Assembly: GCF_020536995.1 (NCBI RefSeq)
Contig: NC_068355.1
Span: 5,067,764 to 5,131,763, forward strand
From: Dreissena polymorpha
Taxonomy: Eukaryota; Mollusca; Bivalvia; Myida; Dreissenidae
Reading direction: 5' to 3'
DNA length: 64,000 nucleotides
Shown: positions 24,300 to 36,400 of the stretch, piece by piece
How positions within the stretch are numbered: position 1 is the first letter of the stretch
How the letters are laid out: every line of letters begins with the position of its first letter
The notes under the pieces: model-generated
Told to the model about the DNA's origin: nothing
The model's database searches: none
Seen by the model: the letters and a program-made list of their open reading frames with translations, nothing else
Program-made: the position numbers and the translations under genes

Positions 24300-24930
24300 A
24301 TGGAATCGTCCAACGGAGATCAAATTCAATTGGAAGTGTGCGGTGTTGCATTATCATGTGCAAAGTCTTTAAAGCGGCGCATGCAGATTCATAGTGATTC
24401 CACATACGAGTGCGATTTTCCAGAGTGCGGAAAAACATTCAATTATAAAAAAATCTCTGCAGCGTCACACCCGTTCCCACACCGATGGTCCAAAAGTCTG
24501 TAGTCAGTGTGGGAAGGAGTTCACAACGACGTATTGGCTTAACAAGCATGAAAATGAGATTCACCGAAGCAAAGCATCGAAGTATGCATGGACAGTGTGT
24601 GCGACGCCATGTCAGTCAGGATACGCACTTCAACAACATGTGAGTTGACATTCGGATGAAAAAAATACACCCGTGAAGTATGTTCGAAGTCATACAAAAC
24701 CCCATCAATTCTTCGAATACACAAATGCAGCCCTCCGGACGATGGAAAAGGAAAGCATGCCTGTGCAACATTCACCAAAACATTTAAGACAATGAGGCTG
24801 TTGAAACAGCACATGAATAAGCACGATGCTCCCAAAGTTTCTTGCCACGTCTGTGGAAAAATGTTCAAATGGAAGCATTGCATGAAAAATCATATTGAGC
24901 AATGTTGTGTGGAAATAAATCAAGAGTAAT
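24300..24930 (+). pseudogene. Decayed C2H2 zinc-finger gene inside the 3.8-kb element
   Basis: The translation shows YECDFPECGKTFNYK, then after a one-base slip in an A run RHTRSHTDGPKVCSQCGKEF and WLNKHENEIH. After several stops comes SCHVCGKMFKWKH, CMKNHIEQC and a final stop near 24930. These are Cys2-His2 fingers with linker-like HTDGPKVC spacing, the hallmark of DNA-binding zinc-finger proteins. The first ATG (24300) follows ttattacag, which looks like a splice acceptor, so the piece may be a captured terminal exon. At least one frameshift and several stops make it non-functional as read. Confidence 0.75.
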
Positions 24931-25757
24931 TCTAACACCCTTTCTTGTAAAACTACAACGTTTGCCACTGTTTCCCTGTTTATTATTTCATTGTTTGAAT
25001 TGCTTGTTTTTAAGTTGAGTGCCATTTTTTGCTTAATTACGGTAACAAAATTCCTATTCAAACCAAAAATCACAAAATTTCATTTAATTTGAGCTTTATC
25101 GTCGTTTTAATGTTAGTAATCAGGAAATCAACACTGACAGTCTTTTTGAAGTTATTTTTCTCGAATGTTTTGAAACTTATAGGCTTGCATCCGTTCTTTT
25201 ATAAATAGGATAAGAAAAATAGATTTTAATAATTAAGTTATCACAGTTGATTTTTTAAAAGTTTTTTGTTTACAAGCTGTATGTTCTATATTACGAGTAG
25301 ACATTCTGGAACTGAGTGTTTGTTTTTGTATACACTTAGTTGTTTTTGTTCTTATTTCCCAATATGTACATTCCAATAATATGCGATTTTGTAAATTTTC
25401 ACAGGGACACATAGATAATCAAAAAATATGTATACATTGTGTTCGGATTTCGGCATTTTCATTGTTAATATATTTAAAAAAAATTTGTGGTGGAATTCAT
25501 GGAAAGATTTTATAAAGTATGGGTTTTGGTGCTAGTTAAGTTTCGTATAAGTGACATAAACCATACATTAATAGCGTCATATACTTTTCTAGTCGTTTAA
25601 AGTTGGCATGGAGTCTGAGTGTGTTCACATTTTACTGTGATAAATATCCCCCCCCCCCATTCCGAACCGCTGTGATTGTCATTACAAATAATAATGTGAT
25701 TTTATGTTTCATTATTATTACATTCGTAAATAGTAACACAGTGTGTGTTAATACCGT

Positions 25758-26012
25758 GAGTCGTGTTCTGAGAAAACTGGGCATAATGCATGTGCGTAAA
25801 GTGTCCCAGATTAGCCTGTGCAGTCCGCACTGCTAATCTGGAACGACACTTTCCGCCTTAATTGAATTTTTCCTAAGAAGAGACTTTATTTAAAAGAAAA
25901 ATGTCATAAAAGCGGAAAGTGTGGTCCCTGATAAGCTTGTGCGGACTGCATAGGCTAATCTGTGACGACACTTTACGCACAAGTATTATGTCGAGTTTTC
26001 TCAGAACGCGGC
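25758..26012. mobile_element. Two-hairpin MITE nested in the 3.8-kb element
   Basis: The inverted ends are agtcgtgttctgagaaaa and ttttctcagaacgcggct. It contains both gtgcgtaaagtgtc and gacactttacgcac arms and the central tcataaaagcggaaagtg. It is about 255 bp. Confidence 0.8.
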
Positions 26013-26305
26013 TTCCGTGTTTCTAGTCAATTTACATTTATTTGAATTTATTTTGAATCATTATTTAAATGTTAATAAACGTAACAATAAATAAAGTACA
26101 TTCTAGTATGTCTTATTTGTATGGAACAGATCATGCGTATTATATGATACAGATTCGGGCATTCATGTAAAACGAAAACGTGAACAGTTTTACCAGCAAT
26201 GCAATTTATTCAGGAAAAAACGTTAATATTTATAGGTCGCTGTACTTGTCCCGCAAATTTAATCCACAAAACGGGTAAAACAACTTTTATCGTGTCACAC
26301 AAATA

Positions 26306-26813
26306 TTAGTTACTATTAATCTCATTCTGATCAAAATTCCGCGAACACTTTAAATAAGAAAACACGGCCTCGTTGAATCTTGTTATTTGTCTATTATGCA
26401 CATTATCTGACAAAGCTTTTGCTTGATTTCCGGGAGACAAATATTGTTCCCACATATCAGTTGCATTACTTATTCTTTGCTTATACAAAATCATTTAGTT
26501 ATGATTAAAACAACATTGTTAATACTTATCCCTTTTTAATGTCAAAGTCACTTTAAATCAGCTAATATAAAAAGAGCATTATTTGTTATATTTAGAGTTC
26601 TTTTAAATCATTAGATGGAATGCCATGTCTTAAAGAAGGTAGTATTTTTGATTCATTAAAGTTGAAGTGTTCCCGAATCGACTGAACGCCTTTCGGAATT
26701 CCACCGAGGTTGATTATCGTTCTCTTCTTTCCTTTGTGCGGAGCCCTTATGTCAAACTGATGGTTTCTGAAACGAAAAGCTAAGTTGTGAGGAATGGGAT
26801 TGTATCTGCACAA
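26306..26813 (-). other. Unrecognised minus-strand ORF pair inside the 3.8-kb element
   Basis: Two open stretches lie close together. One (26592-26813) reads RNHQFDIRAPHKGKKRTI and NLGGIPKGVQSIREHFNF. It follows a GTGCAG or GTTTCAG acceptor-like site. The other (26306-26494) reads ATDMWEQYLSPGNQAKAL and FNEAVFSYLKCSRNF. Both end in stops, and composition is protein-like rather than low complexity. I do not recognise the family. They could be terminal exons of a captured gene or a remnant of the element's own gene. Confidence 0.3.
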
Positions 26814-27087
26814 AGGCCCGTATTAACAAATGTTGAAAGGCTAAAATATAGACTCAGACTGAGATTTTCAATCAATTAATTAGCGATTTTAAATCATGAT
26901 TTAATAATGAATGAAAAGTGGTCTGTGTGTAAATCTCTTTATAGTAAATGTGATTTTTGTATGACACGAATTGAAGATAAAATGTTAGTTCGATTCTTTT
27001 TTTAAGTCTGAGTCTACAATTCAGACGAAAACGTTCATGAATTCAAGCCTTGTTTTTATGTACATATACCAAGTGTGCTTTTTTAAG

Positions 27088-27573
27088 AAACACCAGTTAC
27101 TGAAAGTGGGGGTACTGTGCTCACCAGTTATTGAAATGGGGTTTAATTTTCGAATTTTGATGCATATGTTGCGATTGCCTGTTGGAAGCATCCTGGTGGT
27201 CATAAAAGGTAAACTATAATGGTTTTTGAGTCCACCTTTCCATAAAAACTGCTGAGAAACCCTTATATATGGCATAAAAATGCACATACAATGAACCGTG
27301 TCAATCGTAAACAATGAGAATCTTGTGCATAAAGTCTTCAATAACTTTTGTAATATTGATAATTCATCAATAGGATTTATACCGAGGTGAAATGGATATC
27401 AGTAGATCATCCTGCGCGTAAGTATAATGTCGAATAAGTATCGTAAATGTACAAACCTTTCAAAAACTCCGACAAAAACATTCACAATTCACCCATTAAC
27501 CGCCATTTTGAACACCAGTTACTTTTTTTCTCACTTACGCCACGCCAGTTACTTGCGTACGATCCACCCCCTG
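27088..27573 (-). repeat. Right inverted repeat of the 3.8-kb element
   Basis: It is the reverse complement of 23749-24234 with scattered mismatches, including the complementary CCAGTTAC motifs at both ends. Confidence 0.85.
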
Positions 27574-28281
27574 TTATATTTTTCACACGTGTATGTAATT
27601 ACGTTATGCATAGATTCCCAGTGTTTCGCGCTTGACAATTCAAATTGATTCGTACTTCAATATGTTTGGTAAGAATAGCCATAATATACATAAATGCATT
27701 TCATTTAGAAGATAAAACTCGGTTATAAGATTGCCCAATTTGTTGAAAGTCTCTGTTATCCGAAGTGCCCTATATCGGGAATCAAAGTATCCGCAACTTC
27801 ATGAATACCACCTATTAAAACATGCTCTATCTTCGTTTATATTTCATTGAAAACTATCACAATTTCAGTATTTGAAGCACAGTGATTACCCTACATGCTG
27901 GAATATCAAACAATTTCTTGAAATATTTCTAAGTAGCTTTATTTTGTTGAAATGTTTACTGTTCATCCATTTCATGCTGTTTTCTGACCGAATTTTCTAT
28001 TTTTGGGAGAACAATCTACAATTCTTCCGTGATTGTTTTCTTTCCAGATAAAAAGGATACACCATTTATAAACTCGACCATGCGCCTTGTCTAAAAAACT
28101 AATATTTATGATATAACTTCAAAAAAACCTGAGGAACTTACCTCTCGCGCGTGGCTTTTGTTGTTATCTGGTATCGAATTGCCATCTGTTATCAAAGTAT
28201 CCGCATACCCAGCGTGACTAACAGATCCGGAAAACACTCATACTTCCTTTGTAATGTGTATACAAAAGAAAATCCACTTAA

Positions 28282-29095
28282 GCCCAAGTCTCACTATTGC
28301 CGGTAGAGCCCCGGTCCATCCCGGTTTTCTAACGCCGGTCGACCGGCGAGGACCGGGATGATTCGTAGATTTTTTTTAATGCAGTCACACTATTTCCCGG
28401 TGCCGCCCCGGTTGAAGCCGGTCAACAGCCCGGTAAAGTCCCGGTCAACCCGGACTGGCTACGGTTTATCCCTGTGAAGCCCCGACAGAGCCCCGGTTGT
28501 CGCCGGTAGCGCCCGATGAAAGCCGGCAGCGTCCCGGAATAGCCCCGGTTGTCGCCGGTAGTGCCCCGGTTGAGCCCCGGTGAAAGCCGACAGCGTCCCG
28601 GCAAATCCCGGTATACCGTTACACCGCCGGCACTCACCGTGTCTATACCGGCATCAGACCCCGGCAGAGCTACGGCAACGCCCCGGTTTCACCCCGGTTG
28701 TCTCCGGTAATGCCCCGGCGGAGCCCCGGTGAATGCCGGTGGCGTTCCGACAGCGCGCCGATTTTCTTATATACCGTAGATATACCAGGACTCTAACGGC
28801 CTTCACCGGGGCGTTGCCGTAGCTCTGCCGGGTTCTGTATGGGCCCAGGTGGAGCTTCGGTGCCGTCCCGGTTGTTTCCGGTGCCGTCCCGGTTGTTCCC
28901 GGTGCCGCGCCAGCGTTGTCGGTCCTTCCCGGTGACTCCCGGTTAATCCCGGAGGTATTTAACATTTTAATACTTTCCCGGTGAAGCCCCGGTTTTCCCC
29001 GGTTCATCCCGGTCGTCCCCGATGGAGCCCCGGTTCATCCCGGTAGAGCCCGGATCACGCACCGGGGCTCCGCCGGCGTCATAGTGAGACTGGGC
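28282..29095. mobile_element. GC-rich ccccggt element (unit B)
   Basis: It has the same ends and repeat texture as the unit A copy, with many small repeat-number differences. Confidence 0.7.
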
Positions 29096-29758
29096 CTTTA
29101 CCCTGATAAAGAACGGTATACAGATTATGTACGTTGTCTCACGTAGAACTTATCGCGCTCGATTTGCGCGCTCGATCTGCGCAGTGAAATATCATATCCG
29201 GTAACTTGGTATATTTCCGAGAATGATCATGAATATTTGTTGTTGTTTCTTCATTTTCTTTTTTTCTTGAATGTCTCGTTAACGCAAAATAAAATAACAA
29301 TATAGTGAAATATGTTTATAAATACCAAATGTAATGTCTTTAAAAAATGTCAGAAAAAATTCTTCTTACTGTCTCCGTAGACAATCGTATCTTTTCGGCC
29401 TAGACCGTCAAGTGAGGAACTTATTCTCGCATGAATATGCAAACAATAATAAAAACTATGTCGTAGCCAATGCTTAGCAATTGGCTTCAATAATATTTTT
29501 TATACGTTTTATGACACTGTCATGTTATATAGTGATGTTCTGTATTTACAAGGCGGGTTATTGAGATCTGCGAAGAACTTCTATGAATGCGCATGAATTA
29601 CCGCCAATTGGTAAATCGGACTTATGGAAATTCATTCATTCGTCGGTTTTGGCAGCCAGCCAATTCTGACTGTCTCAGAAATGTGTATCATTGCTATGGC
29701 CTTAAGGCTACGCCCCAGGCCAAAAACGACAGAATAGATTGCATATGAAACTGGATTT

Positions 29759-29891
29759 TTTCTAAGGAGAGTCTTTCTTTAATTAAAAATATCATAAAAG
29801 CGGAAAGTGCCGGACCTGACTAGCCTGCACAGGCTGATCTTGGATGACACTTTACGCACATACATTAAACCCCATTTTCTCAGAACGAGGC
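29759..29891. mobile_element. Half copy of the two-hairpin MITE (unit B)
   Basis: It is the unit B counterpart of 11074-11211. Confidence 0.7.
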
Positions 29892-30050
29892 TCATATACT
29901 TGACATTTGTCGGTATGACGTACACAGTTGAAAAAGTCTTTCCATCGTAAAAATCAAAACGTCCATACCAGAAAGTCGGGACTGTTGTTATTCTTGTCAA
30001 CATGTTTAAAGTAACCCATGCTTGCCTTTACTTCCACAGGATTGTCTCTG

Positions 30051-30176
30051 GAAAACACAAGTTTTGTTTTTCCGTCTCCAAAAAAAAAAAAATTGACTCG
30101 GAAAAACAGACTTATTTTGTGTTTCCCCGAGTTAATTTTCTTTTGGACACGGGTAAACAGAATTAGTGATTTTTTT
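30051..30176. repeat. Hairpin with about 47-bp arms (unit B)
   Basis: It is the counterpart of 11370-11488 with one arm base changed (attgactcgg). Confidence 0.6.
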
Positions 30177-31100
30177 AGCGGTGATGTCACTTTAGTGCCA
30201 CCGTAAAGAACGGTTTAAAAATATTGAATGTAGTTTGTTTACGAATGATAAAATGCAAGAATCAATCGACTCACAAACCAGAAAATATGATTTTAAAATA
30301 TTTAAGACGAACAAGTGCCCGCCCACATAAAACTTCAAATGAAACTTAAACTGGTGTATTTAGCTAATGGAATGCAACGCTTGTGTTAATGATAATAAAA
30401 ACTCGTTAAATTTGCGTACCTGCTTCATGAAAAAGTTACCAAATCTATTGTTGGTAAGATATTATAGTGTTAAAATAAGAGAACAAATTTCATCAGCAAT
30501 GCTATCAAAAAGATGGTAATTGTAGTCGATTACTTTTTTTTTGTATCAACGGCTTAATTTATGGCAAAAAATACTGTCTGTGGCTGGTTATAACATGTCA
30601 GACAATGTTTCGGTCCTTTATATAGTGCATATCGTAATCCCAAAAATTAACAACCCATCAAGTCGACTCTAGCGAAAAATGGACTCCTTATTACAGCTAA
30701 AAAGGAAAGAACAAATGCCATCATCCTTTTTTTACTCATTCCAAATCATGTTTTGATTTGTTTGAAGTTATTTGATTGCACCGGTATAGCTGGAAGCGAC
30801 AAGATTAATGCAACATTACTTCAGGATGTAGGTTCGCAAAGAAACTCTTTTACCCATCCAAACGACCAAATGTATCGTCAAACAACGAATTATAACCATA
30901 GATAATATGTTTAATTTAAAAGCTGTAATATATTAACAAATTTCAAGTTACAAAAGCAGCCACTATGCATTTCTTATTGATGTTTTAAGGAATCTTATTA
31001 TTGGAACTATAACCAGGTGTGGAATAGTCTTATACGTAAACGCGTAGAAACTGACAGTGGGCTACATAACGTACTAAAGGCAATACTGAGGTAGTTGTTA

Positions 31101-31632
31101 AAGGCACCGTCAACCTCAAATGAAGAAAAAAGAAAAGTTATAAAATATCATTTTTTTTTACAATTTTTAGTTTATATTGATTAAAACATCACGACTGGTA
31201 TATAACATTACTTGAAAAAAGTTGTTAAGTTTTCATATTATCAGTATATTCCGTAATAAATTTGACTAGGTACAGGTACCAGGTAACTACCACTTAACTA
31301 TAAATAACGCAAGTAGATTGATCATCGTCGTCACGTGGTAAACCCAGAAATGCAAATTGTGCATGCGTAGTAAATTGTATATATTTTATATATAAAATGA
31401 TCAATACACTCGCGTTATTTAAAGTGTGTATATCGTTATGTCACCTATTTTCGCGATGTTCTTTCGATTTCAGATCGCGAAATTTTATTACCGAATATAC
31501 TGAAAATATGAACTTCTTTCAAGTAATGTAATATACCAGTCGTGATATTTTAATCAATATAAACTAATTTTTGTAAAAAATACGGTATTTTAGAACTTTT
31601 CTTTTTTCGTCATTCGTGGTTGACGGTCCCTT
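31101..31632. mobile_element. 533-bp fold-back element (unit B)
   Basis: It is the same structure, with the left end altered to aaggcaccgtcaac. Confidence 0.78.
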
Positions 31633-31750
31633 TAAAGTCAAACCTTTCTTGGAATAAATTTATAAGTACACGAGCATTACTAGCAAATTAATTCCATGTT
31701 AGCTTTATTTCAGAGACCTCTGTGATACTTCGCACTGAATCAAGATTAGA

Positions 31751-32008
31751 GCCGCGATCTGTGAAAAGGGGGTTTAATGTATGTCCGTAAAGTGTCGTCC
31801 CAGGTTAGCCTGTGCGGTCCGCAGAGGTTAATCAGGTACGACACTTTCCATCTTTATTATATTTTTGGTAAGAAGAGACTTTCTTTAAACGAAAAATATC
31901 ATAAAAGCGGAAAGTGTCGTCCCTGATGAGCCTGTGCGGACTCGACAGGCTAATAAAAGACAACACTGTACGCACATGCCTTTAAACCGTTTTTACAGAG
32001 CACGGGCC
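31751..32008. mobile_element. Two-hairpin MITE, full copy (unit B)
   Basis: It is the unit B counterpart of 13063-13320. Confidence 0.8.
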
Positions 32009-32289
32009 ATTATTCTTTACTGTGATAGTAAAACTAATCATTCTTTAATCATCCGAGCTATGGCGGTCACCATTTAAGCAATATCGTCGAAAGTATACAT
32101 GTACAGTTCTGTACAAAGGTAACATACCTTAATAAAAAAGTGCATGTCTTTAAGGACTTTTGTAAGATTATTGAAAGATATTTTATGTGCTGTGGATACT
32201 ATTTCATAATATGATATTTCTTACCTAGAAATGCTATCTTGCGAGGCTGGAACCACAATGAGTGCAAGCCTTTGATAGTGTGCCTTTTC

Positions 32290-32720
32290 TTTCTAGATAG
32301 TGTGTTCAGTTTTGAGATCCGTGGTGAGATCTATTTTGATGTCTTTTCGTCTCGTCGTACCTTGTTATTAGCTCTCTGTGAATTCCGTTCTGTGCTCTAT
32401 GTAGAGCTCCATAACATCCATATCAGCGTCCGTTGTGAACCGTGGTTTGGGACCTCCGTTTTGTTCTCTACTGGGTTTTCCGTTTTGAGATTCAACGTGA
32501 TATCCATTATGTGATTCATTGTACTCTCCGTTTCTGATATATTGTGTGATCTAATGTAAGTTTGGTTGTGTTCTCCGTTGTGTGCCCCATTGTATGCACC
32601 GTTAAACGTTTGGTTGTATGCACCGTCTGATGTGCAGTGGTTTGATCAGTTCTGTGCTCGTTTCCTAACTCCGCTATGCGCGCCGTTATGTGCTCCGTTC
32701 TGTGCCACGTTGTGGCGTTC
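32290..32720. repeat. Degenerate tccgtt/tgtg minisatellite (unit B)
   Basis: It is the counterpart of 13600-14030, with ORF lengths changed by indels. Confidence 0.6.
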
Positions 32721-33314
32721 GCTGTTTCCTCCCTTGTTTTGTTTCGTTGTTTGCTCACTTTGTTAAATGCAGACAAACAAATGGATGGACAGACAAATGG
32801 TTTACCTATATAAAATTCAAGAAAACCTGTGACATTGAATTAATGCAGATGTTGCTGATCCGGACCTGCGTTCAGCATCTGCTAAGACAGTTCGCGTTCA
32901 CTAAGATGAATATGTTAAACTAAAAGCGTATTTTATTTGAAGGATGTCTTTGTATAACATTAAAATCATCAGGCAACTGCGGATTAACACACCAATATTT
33001 CAACAGATACACAAACTACTATTGTAATCAAGAGTTACACGTAGTACATCGCCTCGAAACATAGATTCATAACAGGATGAATTTCAACGTTCTCAATAAA
33101 TTTAACATAAACAAATGTTGTAATATAACAAAACAATTTTCATACAACAAGTACTTATAACAATTTAAGTATGAAGAACGCAGAATATGTGGGAGATAAT
33201 TTTATAAATGGGAAAGCTTTGCTCACTCTAAAAGGGTCGTTTTTAGAGACATGAATGCATAGAGGCACAATTATATCATGAGGAATATGTTACATAAAAA
33301 GTTGTCTGTACATA

Positions 33315-33444
33315 TCAAATAGTATATAGGTTCGCCATTATGTGCACGTAATTCTTCGTGGTGTTTGAGAATACCAAGTTATATTGAAGTGAATTCAGCC
33401 CGTCAGTTGCCATTCTCGTCTTCGCCTCCTCCAAAAGCTTGAAT
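33315..33444 (-). CDS. B4GALT-like: Gene 3 exon 6: C-terminus and stop
   Basis: The acceptor is TTTTACAG. It encodes FKLLEEAKTRM, TDGLNSLQYNLVF and NYVHIMANLYTI followed by TGA (33317-33315). It aligns with vertebrate RIAHTKETMLSDGLNSLTYQVL. Unit B has TDG, and units A and C have TEG. Confidence 0.85.
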
Positions 33445-36400
33445 CTGTAAAAGACAAATACAAATGAGCCGCGCTCTGTGAAAATGGGCTTTAAGTGTCG
33501 TCACTGATTAGCCCGTGCAGTCCGCATAGATTAATCAGGGACGGCACTTTCCGCCTAAACTTAATTTTTGCTTAGAAAAAACTTTCTTTAAACAGAAAAT
33601 ATCATAAAAGCGGACAGTGTCCTTTATGATTAGCCTGTGCGCACTGGGACGACATTTTACGCACATGCATTAAACCCCTTTTTAACAGAGCACGGTTAGA
33701 ATGCATTTTTGTGTGATTTAATAGTTAACGACAAGGCAAACAATACGACAACATAATAACTACAAACATCGACCCACCTCATTTGCGAGGGTATTTCCTT
33801 CTGGTGCCTTATCATTTTATATCTACCTGCTCCTAAAGGTGGTCGACGAACTTTGAAGCCATTTTCGCGAATTCTATTAAAGACATACAGCTACGTTAGT
33901 TATTTATTATGATAAAATTACAATAAAAACCATTTTTATATAATCCTTAGAACAAATATTCTGATTTAAATTTTGTTTGGTTTGAAACAAAATACTAGAC
34001 ATTAGTACGTCTGGGAAGGTATTACTGTACCTTACTGACATGTCATCATCCTCGCCTCCCCATCCGAGGTAGAGATTGGAGAAGCCATTCACCAGCTGGA
34101 AGACTGTTTTATTCATGGCTAGGACTCCTCCAACAAAAGAGGAATATGGGATCCTAAAATATTCACCATATGTCATTATGTGCCCTGTTAATTGTCTCTG
34201 TATTATAAACTAAACATTTTCATGAGGAAAGGAAACACGATTATCTTTATTTGGTTGAAAGGTGCATTCGTTAGTTAATAATTAAATGCTTCGGGATTCG
34301 ACGAGTCGGCACTTACAGCACACCGGTCTCCAATAGACCGGGTATATGATTGAATTGCGTTCTTTGTCTAAATACAATTTAGCATTCATAATACAATGTG
34401 GGCATTATTTTAAATAACACTTCCTAGATTGTAAAATGTTAAAGTATATCAGATTGATTATGGATAATCATTTATCTAAATCGGTTATATTATATCTTTT
34501 TGAGGCTTGCATTGATACTTTTGGAAATACTTGTCAATGACATAACGTTTAAAATACGCTTGACATTTTAATACCGTGAGTGATCTAGAAGTATCGAGTA
34601 AGCTTTTACTCCTTAAGGTCGCTAGTTCGAATTCCGATGAAGGCACACTTTCGTTATACACTATTGTCTCGATCTAATGCCTATTATTTACTATACTGCA
34701 TGCAAAATGATGTCGTTGTGTTGCTTCAAACAGTTAACGACACGTGAAACACTAGATTTACAGTGATGAAAAGTTATAACAACCTATAATTGAACGAACT
34801 CATAGCCGGGGACATGTGTTTGGGCTGGTCCTCGCATTGATAAAGGTTTGTGTCATTCTCCGGAATGAGATCGACATCATGGAAAATAAAGCAGTCAAAG
34901 TCGCCGTACTTTGAGGACTCGTTGTATCCGACGTTGAACAGCTTGGCTCGATTGAACGCTCCACTGGGGTCCTTTATGATATAAAAAATGCTTTAGCTAT
35001 ACATGTTATATATCGGAACATGCATACTGATCGGATTAATTATATGCTATTGCATAACATTTTTTTTATCTTACCATTTTATAAAAGGTAAACATTTCAG
35101 TAAACATTGCGATGCTGTTTTGAAACAGCTTTCAGGTATTATTTAACGTATACAGTTTGTCTCGTTTCATTTAAAGCATGTTCACAAATTATCTGACATT
35201 CGTTTTTCATGAGACTGTACGTTTTAATACAATCACCTGTTCTATAAAAAACATCCTAAAATCCACACGCTGGCGTTGCAAGAAAGGAAATATTCTAGAT
35301 ATAAATATCGGCAGCTGTGAAGGTCGGTTTCTGTAAGGAACCACGAGCGCGACCATTTGTTTGGAACTAACTGGCTTGGAAGACGGATATGTAGACACTG
35401 AAAATATATGGTGATGATACCACACTGTAAATCCGACATTTTAAAATAAAACAATGATCTTCTCGGTTATGCTGTTCACAATAATATCTAACATTCATTT
35501 AAAAAAAAAGTAAAAACAACTGTAAAACAAACGGAACATACAACATAGTGAAGAGTGAAGAAGTATGATTAAAGACTAATTTTAAGCACATGAAAATATA
35601 TTAAATACATGAAATATGCGAGTAAAAATATCTGAAAACATTAATGTTTAAATTTTACAAGCAGACGTAGTAACGGAACACTAAAAAAAAAACAGATTCG
35701 CCAATCAAATAACTCGAATTTCAATTCAAATTCATTGCATTTTTTTGGAGTCTAAGAACAGAACAAGAGTTTATTTCTTCACGTGTATCGTATCTGCAAT
35801 CTCAGCACTCTGTTTATGTCACAAGTATTGGCCTTTTGCATAGATACACAACCGTAATTAAATACAGCTGTTACATATGAGCACTACAATATAATTTTCA
35901 TTTCAAGAGTAAGAAGATATGTGTATGCCTCCAAAAAGCGATATATTGAAAGAAAGATTTTAACAAATATAAACGTGTGTTTTCTCATTTAAATGTGTTT
36001 TGATATAAATTTCAAAAGGTTTTTGTGTTTCGTATTCCCAACATATTGCAGTTTTTGCCGTGAGCAGATGGTCATGTACTTGGTTTATGTAGATTGATTG
36101 TCATGTTAATTATCTGACACCTGTAATGTGTAGGTACTGAGCCTCCATGAAGTATATTGTTTATTGAAATGGTGTGTTTAACGTTTTGATAAGTTGTCAT
36201 ATCATCAACATTTTTGTATGAATCTTATTTTAACATGAACGCACACAGAACATATATGAGGTCCTAAAATAGATCATTGACAAGAACCGTGCGTAACAAA
36301 TCAAGTTTCAGATGTACTTGAGTTGGTTTTAAATTTAACTTTTAATTAGTCGATTACCATTTGATAGCTATGATTCAGTTTTGTTTTGTTTAGTAGACTG

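Larger units (their letters stand above)
23749..27573. mobile_element. 3.8-kb DNA element with 486-bp inverted repeats, carrying a zinc-finger relic
   Basis: The ends read CAGGGGGTGGATCGTACG and its complement. A TTATAT duplication flanks it (23743-23748, 27574-27579). The inverted repeats cover 23749-24234 and 27088-27573 and are imperfect but full length. Each arm has four copies of a RTAACTGG motif, two near the outer end and two near the inner end. The empty site is seen in units A and C (ggttatatttcacac). The interior holds a decayed C2H2 zinc-finger gene, a nested two-hairpin MITE and unknown minus-strand ORFs. No transposase was recognised. The CAGGGG ends recall hAT-like elements, but the 6-bp target duplication does not fit the usual 8 bp, so the superfamily is left open. 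Confidence 0.85.
22438..28216. mobile_element. 1.95-kb inverted-repeat element (unit B), split by the 3.8-kb element
   Basis: It is the same element with flanks ATTAACA and ACTAACA. It is interrupted at 23749-27573. Confidence 0.8.
17430..36247. repeat. Tandem unit B of the array
   Basis: This unit is the same as A and C but a few percent diverged. It lacks the 457-bp and 2.34-kb elements and the 598-bp segment found in A and C. It has gained a (tccg)n-headed repeat at about 20748-21572 and a 3.8-kb inverted-repeat element at 23749-27573. It carries exon 1 of gene 2 and catalytic exons 2-6 of gene 3. Confidence 0.9.

Noticed and set aside
24300-24930. Zinc-finger region as a live host gene
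   Set aside because: It has a frameshift and several stops and sits inside a transposon.
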